Below, in pieces: positions 16,344 through 25,038 of a DNA stretch of 64,000 bases; the stretch's first letter is position 1; each line of letters starts with the position of its first letter. The DNA is from JAJDXW01 sp965214795 (GTDB lineage: Bacteria > Pseudomonadota > Gammaproteobacteria > HK1): positions 2,914,001 to 2,978,000 of the forward strand of contig OZ243976.1 of assembly GCA_965214795.1 (NCBI GenBank), in the 5' to 3' direction. The position numbers and the translations under genes are program-made. Under the pieces are notes generated by a model. That model ran no database searches. It worked only from the letters and a program-made list of their open reading frames with translations, and was not told where the DNA came from.

Positions 16344-17327
16344 TCACCTTCCCTCGGACGAGCGGCGGAATCGGGCCAGGGCGTCCCCGGGAATGCCCAC
16401 CCGGACGGCAAGCGCGGCGAGCTCCGGGTCGAGCCCCGCCCGCGCGATCACGTCGGGCAGTCCCGGTCCCGCGATCCGGATGCTGGCCGCGTGCAGGAAC
16501 AGCCTCTTGAGGCCCGATGACCGCAGTTGGAGGTTGAGACCCCGATCGCCGTACTTCCGGTCGCCTGCGACCGGATGGCCGAGGGCCGCGCAGTGCACGC
16601 GGATCTGATGGGTGCGGCCGGTATACGGAAAGACCTCCGCGAGCGTCACGCCGCGACCCGTCGCGACCGCCGCGAGATCGGTCACCGATTCGCGGCCCGC
16701 ATCGGAGACCCGCACCATCCGTTCGCCGCCGGACAGACGGCCGCGCTCGAGGGGCAGGTTCACCCTCCGGCGAACGCCTCCTCTCCAGAAGCCTCCGAGC
16801 AGCGCCACGTAGCGCTTGTCGAGGGTTCGCCGGCGCAGCGCTTCGTGCAGGGCCCGGAGCGCACTGCGGCGTTTGGCGACGACGAGGCATCCGGAGGTGT
16901 CCCGGTCGAGCCGGTGCACGAGTTCGAGATACCGGGAATCCGGACGGGCGGTCCGCAACGATTCGATCACCCCGTACGAGACGCCGCTCCCCCCGTGAAC
17001 GGCGAGGCCGGCCGGTTTGTTCAGCACCAGCAGCCGATCGTCCTCGTAGAGAATCGTGCCGTCGATCCATCGAATCGCGGCAGGCGGCGGACGCCCCTCC
17101 GGCTTCGGCGCGGAAGACCGCACGACCGGTGGAATCCTGACCGCTTCCCCCGCCCGCAGGCGCCGGCTCGCTCGCGTTCGCGAGCCGTCCACCCGGACTT
17201 CGCCCCGCCGCAGCAGCCGATGAAGCCGGTCGCGGGGAACCTCGGGCAACTCGGAATGGAGGAAGTTGTCGATCCGGCGGCCGTCGTTCTCGTCGTCGAC
17301 CGTCACGTACCGCGCGGGAGACCGCAC
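16344..17327 (-). CDS. rluC: 23S rRNA pseudouridine(955/2504/2580) synthase
   Basis: 327-residue RluC/RluD-type enzyme. The N-terminal S4-like RNA-binding region (RIDNFLHSELPEVPRDRLHR) is followed by the catalytic motif HRLDRDTSGCLVVAK with its Asp, and by GRTHQIRVHCAALGHPVAGD. The start is uncertain: GTG 17327 gives 327 residues and GTG 17306 gives 320, close to the 319 of E. coli RluC. The longer open frame to 17423 would cross the rne promoter and is less likely. Divergent from rne, as in E. coli. Confidence 0.93.
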   Translation of the reverse strand: MRSPARYVTVDDENDGRRIDNFLHSELPEVPRDRLHRLLRRGEVRVDGSRTRASRRLRAGEAVRIPPVVRSSAPKPEGRPPPAAIRWIDGTILYEDDRLLVLNKPAGLAVHGGSGVSYGVIESLRTARPDSRYLELVHRLDRDTSGCLVVAKRRSALRALHEALRRRTLDKRYVALLGGFWRGGVRRRVNLPLERGRLSGGERMVRVSDAGRESVTDLAAVATGRGVTLAEVFPYTGRTHQIRVHCAALGHPVAGDRKYGDRGLNLQLRSSGLKRLFLHAASIRIAGPGLPDVIARAGLDPELAALAVRVGIPGDALARFRRSSEGR

Positions 17328-17373
17328 CCGTCCCGAACTCGAGGCGAGGAGCGGATGTGGTAACTGATTGGAA

Positions 17374-17402
17374 TTGCGAGATCGATTCAAGGCTGCTATA
17401 GT
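17374..17402 (+). promoter_or_regulatory. putative rne promoter
   Basis: TTGCGA (17374-17379), a 17-bp spacer and TATAGT (17397-17402) form a good sigma70-type promoter. Transcription would start near 17408, giving rne an untranslated leader of about 500 bases. In enterobacteria the rne leader is also long and mediates autoregulation by RNase E. The 17408-17905 stretch otherwise contains no gene. Confidence 0.5.
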
Positions 17403-17905
17403 CCGGGCACCACAGGGGCGCATCGCCCCCGTGCAGCGGGGTTACCGCGCCACTATCTCATATCGCCGGCCCGGGTCGGAGCAGCCGGCGATGAGGAAGG
17501 AGAGGCTGCCGCAACCAGTCGGCGCCAAGTGAAGTTACTGTCGGGATCGGAGTTCGACCCACTCGCCGGACGGGCCATGCACCGGCCGAGCGAGGCAGAG
17601 CTCGAGGCTCCCACCGCTCCATCGGGGGAAAGCACTTCCCCGGAGAAGGCAGGTTTCGGGGCGACTCCGAACCCGGCGAACCGGCTCGCGACGGCCGGGC
17701 CGCGCCGATTGACCCGCTTCGGGTGAGGCGCGCCGCCGTCACGAGACCGGCGAGGATCGATCGCAATCCCACCCCCCGGCCTGCGGGGTGGTGGAGAAGT
17801 GCGATGCGCCTGACGGCAAGGGCGCAGGCGCGTTCTCGCGTCCACGCCACGCATGCCTCCCGTTCAATGCTCCGACGACCTACGGCATTGAAGGAAGGCC
17901 TTCCC

Positions 17906-20221
17906 ATGAAACGAATGCTGATCAACGCGAAGCAGTCGGAAGAGCTGCGCGTTGCGCTCGTCGATGGACAGAACCTCCTCGACGTGGATATCGAAACCCC
18001 GTCTCGGGTCCAGAAGAAATCGAACATCTACAAGGGTCGAATCGTCCGGGTCGAACCCAGCCTCGACGCCGCCTTCGTCGACTACGGGGCGAACCGCCAC
18101 GGGTTCCTTCCGTTCAAGGAGATTGCCCGGGAGTACCTTCGGGAGCGGGGGGACGAGGAGGACCGCCGCCTCGCGGTCCAGGACGCGGTCTCCTCGGGAC
18201 GGGAAGTCGTGGTCCAGATCGAGAAGGAAGAGCGCGGGAACAAGGGAGCCGCGCTCACCACGTTCATCAGCCTCGCGGGGCGCTATCTGGTCCTGATGGC
18301 GAACAACCCGGGCGCAGGCGGGATCTCTCGCCGCGTCGAAGGAGATGAGCGAGCCGAGCTTCGAGAGGCGCTGGCCGGTCTCGACATCCCGGAGGGGATC
18401 GGCCTCATCGTGCGCACCGCCGGGGTCGGCCGCACCACCGAGGAGCTCCAGACGGACGTCAACTACCTGCTCCAGGTGTGGGAGGCGATCCGGCGCGCGG
18501 CCGCGGAGCGCCCGGCGCCCTTCCTCATCTATCAGGAGAGCAACATCGTCATCCGCGCCCTCAGGGACAATTTTCGCAAGGACATTCAGGAGATCCTGGT
18601 CGATACGCCCGAGGTGCACGAGCAGGCGCGGGAGTTCATGAGCCTGGTGATGCCGAACAGCGTGGATCGGCTGAAGCTCTACCAGGACCGGGTGCCGCTG
18701 TTCAGCCGATACCAGATCGAGAGCCGGATCGAAGGGGCCTTCGACCACCGCGTTCGGCTTCCCTCCGGCGGCTCGCTCGTCATCGACCATACCGAGGCAT
18801 TGGTGTCCGTCGACATCAACTCCGCGCGGGCCACCCGCGGTTCGGACATCGAGCAGACCGCGCTCCAGACCAACCTCGAGGCAGCCGACGAAATTGCCCG
18901 CCAGTTGCGGCTCCGCGACATCGGCGGGCTCATCGTGATCGACTTCATCGACATGACCCCGGTTCGCAACCAGCGCGAGGTGGAACAACGCCTGCGCGAC
19001 GCCCTGCAGATGGACCGGGCGCGGATTCAGACCGGCAAGATCTCGCGCTTCGGCCTGCTCGAGATGTCGCGGCAGCGGCTGCGTCCCTCCCTGGGAGAAT
19101 CCAGCTATCAGATGTGCCCGCGCTGCAATGGACGGGGAAACATCCGGAATACCGAGTCGCTCGCCGTCTCCGTCCTCCGGCTGCTTGCCGGAGAGGCGAT
19201 GAAGGAGCACACCGGCCGGGTCGTCACCGCGCTTCCGGTGGAGGTGGCGACCTACCTCCTCAACGAGAAACGCGCCGCCCTGCGGGAGATCGAGCAAAGG
19301 AGCGGGGTGGAGCTGCTGGTCGTTCCCGATCCGGGCAAGGAATCTCCCGACTACACGATCGAACGGGTACGGAGCGACGATCGGGGACACGCGTCGCACC
19401 ATCGAACGAGCTACGATCTCGCCAACCCGCCGTCGCCCACCGTTCCCGACACGTCAGGCGGGCGACCGCCTCCGGTCGCCGAGCCCGCGGTGCGGCACCT
19501 GCCTCCTCCCGCCTCTGCGCCGGAGGCGCCCGCCGAGGAAAAACCGGGGCTGCTCCGCCGTCTGTTGGCCCGCCCGCTCGCGGCGGTTCGCGGAGAGTCG
19601 CAGGAGACCGGAGAGGCCGCGCCCGAAGCACCTCCGGAGGGCAAGGAAGCCTCTACCGAACCCGCTCGCCGCGGGCGCCGGAGAGCCGGGGGGGGGGGAA
19701 GACGGGGGCCCGGTTCCCGCGGCGACGGCAACCGGCGCTCGGAGGAGCCGCGGCAGCGCGCACGCACGAGCCGGCGGGGGGAATCGGGAGAGTCCAGACG
19801 GGCGGCCGGTTCCGAGCGGCCGTCGCGTCCGCCCGCCGGCCGGCAGTTGAAGTCCGCGAATGGATCGGGTTCCGGGTCCGGAAGCGGCAACGGGCGCCGT
19901 CCGCCGTCGAGCGGCGCGCGCCCGGCGGAGACCACGGCCACGGCGGCCCGGGAGAACGATCCTCCCGCCGCCTCGTCTCCGGCCGCGGGAGGGGAGCCGC
20001 CGGTCTCGGGGTCGCCGGCGCTACCGGATGAGAGCGGCACGGGGCGGCGCTCGCGGACCCGCCGGGGACGCCGGGGGGGGCGTCGATATCGTCGTCCCGC
20101 CTCCGAGGCGCCGTCCGGCGGCGCGGTGGCCGGCCCGGACCGGTCCGGAGCGGCCGCCTCCCCTCCGGGCACCGCCAAGCCCGACTCGACCGGCACGAAG
20201 GTCGAGACGGCTCCCGGGTAA
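17906..20221 (+). CDS. rne: ribonuclease E
   Basis: 771-residue endoribonuclease and degradosome scaffold. It starts MKRMLINAKQSEELRVALVDG with an S1 domain at about residues 35-125. The catalytic Asp residues fall at D303 (VDINSARATRGSD) and D346 (IDFIDMT), and the zinc-link Cys at C404/C407 (MCPRCNGRG), matching E. coli numbering exactly. From about residue 500 the tail is disordered, rich in Arg, Pro and Gly (RRGRRRAGGGGRRG), and shorter than in E. coli, so degradosome contacts may differ. The long leader suggests autoregulation. Confidence 0.96.
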   Translation: MKRMLINAKQSEELRVALVDGQNLLDVDIETPSRVQKKSNIYKGRIVRVEPSLDAAFVDYGANRHGFLPFKEIAREYLRERGDEEDRRLAVQDAVSSGREVVVQIEKEERGNKGAALTTFISLAGRYLVLMANNPGAGGISRRVEGDERAELREALAGLDIPEGIGLIVRTAGVGRTTEELQTDVNYLLQVWEAIRRAAAERPAPFLIYQESNIVIRALRDNFRKDIQEILVDTPEVHEQAREFMSLVMPNSVDRLKLYQDRVPLFSRYQIESRIEGAFDHRVRLPSGGSLVIDHTEALVSVDINSARATRGSDIEQTALQTNLEAADEIARQLRLRDIGGLIVIDFIDMTPVRNQREVEQRLRDALQMDRARIQTGKISRFGLLEMSRQRLRPSLGESSYQMCPRCNGRGNIRNTESLAVSVLRLLAGEAMKEHTGRVVTALPVEVATYLLNEKRAALREIEQRSGVELLVVPDPGKESPDYTIERVRSDDRGHASHHRTSYDLANPPSPTVPDTSGGRPPPVAEPAVRHLPPPASAPEAPAEEKPGLLRRLLARPLAAVRGESQETGEAAPEAPPEGKEASTEPARRGRRRAGGGGRRGPGSRGDGNRRSEEPRQRARTSRRGESGESRRAAGSERPSRPPAGRQLKSANGSGSGSGSGNGRRPPSSGARPAETTATAARENDPPAASSPAAGGEPPVSGSPALPDESGTGRRSRTRRGRRGGRRYRRPASEAPSGGAVAGPDRSGAAASPPGTAKPDSTGTKVETAPG

Positions 20222-20349
20222 CCCGGGTAACCCGCGGCGGCCGGGTGGCGGGCGGGTCGCACTACGCCGCGCCGATCCGACCCGCATCCGGCCTCCCTCT
20301 TGCGTCCGAACCACGGTCGGGCCGGACATGGGCGATGGGCGGCGGCCTG

Positions 20350-21108
20350 TCAGCGGAGCGATGCGCGGGCCGCGTCCATCAGGCCCCTCATGTCGCGCAC
20401 CGCCCGGTCGAGGCCGGAGAACACGGCCCGCGCGATGATCGCGTGTCCGATGTTGAGCTCCCGGATCGGTTCGATCCGGGCGACTTCGGAGACGTTGTGG
20501 TAGCCGAGCCCGTGCCCGGCGTTGACGACCAGCCCGCATCGCTCACCCCGGTCCGCGGCCGTCCGGATGCGCGCCAGCTCACGGTCGCGCTCCTTTCCGC
20601 GCTCCTCCGCGAACCGGCCGGTATGGATCTCGATGACCGGCGCGCCCGCCGCGGCGGCCGCATCGATCTGCCTCGGGTCGGGGTCGATGAAGAGCGAGAC
20701 GCGGACCCCCGCTCCGGCCAGACGCGCGCAGGCCTCGCGGACCCGGCCGGGCTGTCCGGCGACGTCGAGGCCTCCTTCGGTGGTGAGCTCCTCGCGCCGC
20801 TCCGGCACCAGGCAGCAGTCCTCGGGAAGCATCCGTTCGGCGAACGCGAGCATTTCCTCCGTCACCGCCATCTCGAGGTTCATCCGGGTGGCGAGGGTCG
20901 ACCGGAGCAGCTCGACGTCGCGTTCCTGAACGTGGCGACGGTCCTCGCGAAGGTGGATGGTGATGAGGTCCGCACCGGCCGCTTCCGCCGTGAATGCGGC
21001 CTCCACCGGATCGGGATAGCGCGTCCCGCGGGCCTGTCGCAGGGTTGCGACGTGGTCCACGTTCACCCCGAGGAGAATGGGCCGAACGGCCGATGTTTCA
21101 CTGTTCAA
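20350..21108 (-). CDS. pdxJ: pyridoxine 5'-phosphate synthase
   Basis: 252-residue TIM-barrel enzyme of vitamin B6 synthesis. It begins with ILLGVNVDHVATLRQARGT, the phosphate/substrate-binding family start. LITIHLREDRRHVQERDV, LFIDPD and VVNAGHGLGYHNV are diagnostic. The start ATG 21108 overlaps the recO stop by 4 bp. It closes the rnc-era-recO-pdxJ operon and is convergent with rne; the 128 bp between them hold no gene. Confidence 0.96.
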   Translation of the reverse strand: MNSETSAVRPILLGVNVDHVATLRQARGTRYPDPVEAAFTAEAAGADLITIHLREDRRHVQERDVELLRSTLATRMNLEMAVTEEMLAFAERMLPEDCCLVPERREELTTEGGLDVAGQPGRVREACARLAGAGVRVSLFIDPDPRQIDAAAAAGAPVIEIHTGRFAEERGKERDRELARIRTAADRGERCGLVVNAGHGLGYHNVSEVARIEPIRELNIGHAIIARAVFSGLDRAVRDMRGLMDAARASLR

Positions 21109-21851
21109 TCCGATTCCTCCGTGGTTCCCGCACCCGGCGGCGGAGACTGCCTGAAGAGCTCCCGGCTTCCGAGCGGCCGCGGGCCGAGGTGGGGCGCGAG
21201 GATGGCGCGCATGAGGCGCTTGGCTTCCGCCCGCTCGCGGCCGTCTTCACCGTCGAGCCGACCCTCGGCCAGGGCGAGCAGGGTCCGTCCCGATACCACG
21301 GGGCCGGACCCGGCGCATGCGTCCTCTACGGGCCCTCGCTCCGGGACGTAACGGTAGCGCCTCTCGGGGGCCACCGGAGTCCCGGTATCCGCCACCCGCT
21401 CGAGGGCGGGTCCGTATCCCAGGGCGTCCAGGAGACGCTTCTCGAACATGCGCAAGGTGCCATCGAGGTCGCCGCTCCCGCCGAGGTCGACGAGGGTGCG
21501 CCGATAGACGTTGAAGAGCTCGGCATGGGCGTCGTTGCGAGGCAGCAGCTTCATCAGGAGCTCGTTCAGGTAGAAGCCGCTGAACAGGGCTCTCCCGCGG
21601 AGCATCCGGGCCGGGCCCTCGGGGTCCGCACCGGTGAGAGTGGGAAGCTCTCCCCGCCCGCTCCACGAGAGCAGCAGCGGATGGAACGGCAGGATCACCC
21701 CGCGAAACCGGGAGCGGGCGCGCCGTGCGCCGCGCGCCAGCAGACCCACCCGACCATGTTCGCGCGTGAACGCCTCCACGACGAGGCTCGTCTCCCGCCA
21801 CGGGCGCGAGTGCAGCACATGGCCCGGCGCATTCTCCACCCGCCGGGTCAA
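21105..21851 (-). CDS. recO: DNA repair protein RecO
   Basis: 248-residue protein of the RecFOR pathway that loads RecA on SSB-coated DNA. The N-terminal OB fold reads GHVLHSRPWRETSLVVEAFT and GRVGLLARGARR. A helical domain follows with LNELLMKLLPRNDAHAELF, conserved in gammaproteobacterial RecO. It starts 6 bp below the era stop and overlaps pdxJ, in the typical era-recO-pdxJ order. Confidence 0.93.
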   Translation of the reverse strand: MTRRVENAPGHVLHSRPWRETSLVVEAFTREHGRVGLLARGARRARSRFRGVILPFHPLLLSWSGRGELPTLTGADPEGPARMLRGRALFSGFYLNELLMKLLPRNDAHAELFNVYRRTLVDLGGSGDLDGTLRMFEKRLLDALGYGPALERVADTGTPVAPERRYRYVPERGPVEDACAGSGPVVSGRTLLALAEGRLDGEDGRERAEAKRLMRAILAPHLGPRPLGSRELFRQSPPPGAGTTEESD

Positions 21852-21857
21852 CGCCGT

Positions 21858-22754
21858 TCAACCGTCATGGCCGAGGCTCCGGAGGACCCTCTCGTCGTTG
21901 GCCCACCCCGCCCGCGCCTTGACCCGGATTTCGAGGTGAACCCGTGCTCCGAACAGCGCTTCCATGTTGGCGCGGGCTTCCGTGCCGGCCGCCTTCAGCA
22001 CCCGGCCGCCCTTTCCGATCACGATGCCCTTCTGACTCGGCCGCTCGACCCAGACGACCGCGCCGATGTGCAGCACCCGTTTCTCGCGCCGGAAACGTTC
22101 GACCTCCACCGCGAGCCGGTACGGCAGCTCCTGATCCAGCTTGCGGGTCAGCTTCTCGCGAACGAGCTCGCCGGCGAGAAAGCGCTCGCTCCGATCCGTG
22201 AGCGCGTCCGGCGGGAACCGGGCCGGGGCAGCCGGGAGACGGGCGCGCACCTGGTCCACGAGGACCTTCAGGTTCTCCGTCCGGCGGGCCGAGATCGGGA
22301 CGACCTCGTCGAACCCGTCCTCGCCCCGGAACCGCTCGAGAAATGGAAGCAGCGCCGCCTTGTCGGACAATCGATCGATCTTGTTCGGGACCAGAAGCAC
22401 GGATTTGCGGCTCCCGCGGAGCTCGCGGCGGACGTCGTCGTCCTCGTCTGTCCAGCGGAGCGCTTCCACCATGAAGATCACCACGTCCACGCCGTCGAGA
22501 GCGCCGCGCGCGGTGCGATTGAGGTATCGGCTCATCGCGGAGCGTCGACCGCGGTGGATGCCCGGCGTGTCCACGAAGACGATCTGCGCGTCCCGGCGGT
22601 TCAGGACGCCACCGATCCGGTGCCGGGTCGTCTGCGGCTTGGACGCGGTGATGCTCACCTTCTGCCCTACCAGCCGGTTGAGCAGCGTGGACTTCCCCAC
22701 GTTCGGGCGTCCCACGATGGTGGCCGCGCCGCATCGGAAATCGTCGTCCCCCAT
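21858..22754 (-). CDS. era: GTPase Era
   Basis: 298-residue GTPase for 16S rRNA maturation and 30S assembly. The G motifs are GRPNVGKSTLLN (G1), FVDTPGIHRG (G3) and NKIDRL (G4). The C-terminal KH domain has VIGKGGRVLKAAGTEARANM. The ATG at 22754 overlaps the left end of a diverged MITE-1 copy, so era's immediate upstream region has been replaced by element sequence. It is separated from rnc by about 550 bp instead of a few bases. Confidence 0.96.
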   Translation of the reverse strand: MGDDDFRCGAATIVGRPNVGKSTLLNRLVGQKVSITASKPQTTRHRIGGVLNRRDAQIVFVDTPGIHRGRRSAMSRYLNRTARGALDGVDVVIFMVEALRWTDEDDDVRRELRGSRKSVLLVPNKIDRLSDKAALLPFLERFRGEDGFDEVVPISARRTENLKVLVDQVRARLPAAPARFPPDALTDRSERFLAGELVREKLTRKLDQELPYRLAVEVERFRREKRVLHIGAVVWVERPSQKGIVIGKGGRVLKAAGTEARANMEALFGARVHLEIRVKARAGWANDERVLRSLGHDG

Positions 22755-23055
22755 TTCTCACCGATCCTCGTCGCAAGGGCGTGGAGACGCCGTGGCGGCG
22801 GGGGCACGGACCGACAGAGCGCGTGCGCGCGGCGCAAGGGCGACCCATCGCCGGGACGAAGCACCGGCGGCGCTTCGTCCCGGCGCCCGGGGGCTCCCGG
22901 AACGGAGCGACCGGCCGGCAAGCGAGGCGGGGGCCGCGGAGCGCGGCCGGTCACCGGCACCAGGGCTCGCGCGCGGTCGAAGCGGCGTGCGGGGGCGCGT
23001 CCCGACGCCGCGGGCGAATCCGCGTCCGCGATGGAAGATTGATGGGAGATGGGGG
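22748..23055. mobile_element. MITE-1 copy 2, diverged and expanded
   Basis: Inverted relative to the other copies. Its left end (TTCTCACCGATCCTCGTCGC) and right end (read inward ATCTCCCATCAATCTTCCAT) are imperfect inverted repeats of each other. Inside are family blocks GCACGGACCGACAGAGCGCG, then CGCGCGGTCGAAGCGGCGTG, in the expected order. A GC-rich block of about 100 bp is inserted between them. It is the most decayed copy and separates era from rnc. Boundaries are approximate. Confidence 0.55.
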
Positions 23056-23060
23056 CTAAT

Positions 23061-23309
23061 CCTGCCCGTGCCCCACGTCCGCTCGCTGGGCTTCATACGC
23101 GGCGTATCATGGAAGTCATTGTTTTCCGGCCCTTTGCTTTTTCCGTGAACGGCGCATCGAATGACAAATCAGTCCCTGGCCGGTCCCGATGCGGCCGAGG
23201 CCCGACGGGTCTGGCTTGGGCGATCATCGGAAGATAGATTGTAAGCAATTGAACTGAAATGAATTATTCGTATTCAAAGTTCAGCTAGGAGATGTGGGGC
23301 ACGGGCAGG
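23061..23309. mobile_element. MITE-4: 249-bp element with perfect 16-bp terminal inverted repeats
   Basis: CCTGCCCGTGCCCCAC at 23061-23076 is exactly complementary to 23294-23309. The direct repeat GCTAAT flanks it (23055-23060 and 23310-23315). The right copy contains the rnc stop codon, so insertion kept the rnc frame intact. The interior is AT-rich at its right part (ATTGAACTGAAATGAATTAT) and has no open frame of note. No second copy is seen in the window. Confidence 0.75.
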
Positions 23310-23310
23310 G

Positions 23311-24000
23311 CTAATCATCGCCGATCTCCGCGAGCGCCCGTTCGGCGGCCCTCTGTTCGGCTTGGCGGCGCGAAGAGCCCTCCCCTCGCGTGGGGCCGGT
23401 GACCCCGGCGTCGCACTCGACGAGGAACGTCGGCCGGTGCGCCGAGCCCTCCGACGCCACGACCCGGTAGCGGGGCAGTGCGAAACCTCGGGTCTGAAGC
23501 AGCTCCTGAAGCCGGGTCTTGGGATCCTTCGCCGTGCCGGCCGGCGTCGCCGGCTCGAGGCGCCCGGCGAAGATCCGCTCGACCGCGCCCCGCACGGCCG
23601 CATAGCCTCCCTCCAGGTACATGGTCCCGAGAAGGGCCTCGAACGCGTCGGCCAGGATCGAGTCGCGGTCCCGGCCGCCGCTGCGTTGCGCCCCGGCGCC
23701 GAGCACCAGATGCTCGCCGACACGAGCTTCGCGGGCCGCCGCCGCGAGTGCCTCCCTGCGCACCAGCGAGGAGCGCGAACGCGTCAGGTCTCCCACGGTA
23801 GCGGACGGGTAGCGGGCGAACAACAGATCGGCAACCGCGAGCCCCAGCACCGAGTCCCCGAGGAACTCGAGCCGTTCGTTGTTGTCGCCGCCCGACGCGC
23901 TGCGGTGGGTGAGCGCCCGCCGCAACGCTTCGGGATCGGAGAACTCGTACCCGAGGGCGGACCCCAGACTCGCCGCCGCCTCCCGAAAGGGGTCGTTCAC
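23311..24000 (-). CDS. rnc: ribonuclease III
   Basis: 229-residue double-strand-specific RNase that processes rRNA precursors. The catalytic signature NERLEFLGDSVLGLAVAD and the metal-binding DAFEALLGTMYLEGG are in the N-terminal domain. A dsRNA-binding domain closes it (GEGSSRRQAEQRAAERAL). I prefer GTG 24000, 4 bp after the lepB stop and with a family-like N-terminus. ATG 24045 would add 15 residues and overlap lepB by 41 bp. The stop codon lies inside the direct repeat that flanks the MITE-4 insertion. Confidence 0.94.
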   Translation of the reverse strand: MNDPFREAAASLGSALGYEFSDPEALRRALTHRSASGGDNNERLEFLGDSVLGLAVADLLFARYPSATVGDLTRSRSSLVRREALAAAAREARVGEHLVLGAGAQRSGGRDRDSILADAFEALLGTMYLEGGYAAVRGAVERIFAGRLEPATPAGTAKDPKTRLQELLQTRGFALPRYRVVASEGSAHRPTFLVECDAGVTGPTRGEGSSRRQAEQRAAERALAEIGDD

Positions 24001-24004
24001 GCCT

Positions 24005-24823
24005 TCAGTCGATGGTGGTCCCGATCCGGCTGAAGTCGGCGCCATGGCCCCAATCCCAGTTCATCCACACGATCGAGGCGGGGCCAATGAGATTCTCCTC
24101 CGGCACGAAGCCCCAGAAACGGCTGTCGTGGCTCCTGTCCCGATTGTCTCCGAGGACGAAGTACCGGCCCTCGGGCACGAGCCACTCGCCTGCCACGGCC
24201 GGAAGGCCGGGGCGGTACAGGATTGCGTGCGCCCGCTCGCCCAACGCTTCAAGCCGGCGCCTCGCACCGGTCATGTGGCTCCCCGACCCGGAGCCCTCGT
24301 ACACCTCGGGAACGCTTCGTTCGATCTCGACACCGTTGACGTGCAGCGTCCTGTCCCGGTCGTAGCGGATCCGGTCGCCCGGCAACCCCACGATACGCTT
24401 GATGAAGATCGTCTCTCCATCGTCCGGATAGCGGAACACCACCACGTCGCCGCGTTCCGGCTGCCCGACTTCGAGTACCTTCCGGTTCGTGACGGGAAGC
24501 CGGATGCCGTAGGAGAACTTGTTGACCGCGATGAAGTCCCCGATGAGGAGGGTGGGCATCATCGATCCCGAAGGGATGCGGAACGGTTCGATCACGAACG
24601 AACGGATGAGAAAGACAACCAGAAAGATGGGAAAGAACGCGCGGGCGTACTCGACGACGGCCGGCTTTGCCGCGAGCCGGGCGCCATCCTCCCCGGCTGC
24701 CGCGCCGGCGGCTCCCGCGAGCCGCCGGCGCGGTCCGAGCACCCACGCGTCGACCGCCCAGATGGCTCCGGTCACCAGGACGATAAGCGCCATGAAGGTC
24801 GAGAAGTCCCACCACCAGGTCAC
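24005..24823 (-). CDS. lepB: signal peptidase I
   Basis: 272-residue inner-membrane protease that removes signal peptides. Two N-terminal membrane segments are seen (FMALIVLVTGAIWAVDAW and FFPIFLVVFLIRSFVI). The catalytic Ser87 is in IPSGSMMPTL and the Lys142 general base in FIKRIVGLPGD; FVLGDNRDRSHDSRFWG is box E. The start is GTG 24823, overlapping the TGA of a small upstream reading frame (GTGA). lepA, its usual partner, is absent upstream. Confidence 0.95.
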   Translation of the reverse strand: MTWWWDFSTFMALIVLVTGAIWAVDAWVLGPRRRLAGAAGAAAGEDGARLAAKPAVVEYARAFFPIFLVVFLIRSFVIEPFRIPSGSMMPTLLIGDFIAVNKFSYGIRLPVTNRKVLEVGQPERGDVVVFRYPDDGETIFIKRIVGLPGDRIRYDRDRTLHVNGVEIERSVPEVYEGSGSGSHMTGARRRLEALGERAHAILYRPGLPAVAGEWLVPEGRYFVLGDNRDRSHDSRFWGFVPEENLIGPASIVWMNWDWGHGADFSRIGTTID

Positions 24824-24981
24824 CGGTCCGGGTTCTCCGGCGAGATTCGATCCGACTCGTCGCCGAGCCTCGGGCCGGCGGCCCGTGAACCGCTCGGCGG
24901 CGCCACCGCTTCCGACGGCCGGCCGGGGCTGCGCTCCGCGGCCGCCGGATCCGGAACGCGGAAGCCGGAACTCCGCTTCAT
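24820..24981 (-). CDS. possible 53-residue leader peptide upstream of lepB
   Basis: An ATG at 24981, preceded by GGAAGGATT, opens a 53-codon frame (MKRSSGFRVPDPAAAERS...). It ends in a TGA overlapping the lepB GTG start (GTGA). It is hydrophilic, with no recognised family. The stop-start overlap is what one expects of a coupled gene, but the residue content is also typical of non-coding GC-rich frames. The remaining 24982-25038 holds nothing else recognisable. Confidence 0.25.
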   Translation of the reverse strand: MKRSSGFRVPDPAAAERSPGRPSEAVAPPSGSRAAGPRLGDESDRISPENPDR

Positions 24982-25038
24982 GGTTGAATCCTTCCCGTCG
25001 GGGGCCGCAAGTGTATCAGGATCGGGGAATGCGGCCGT

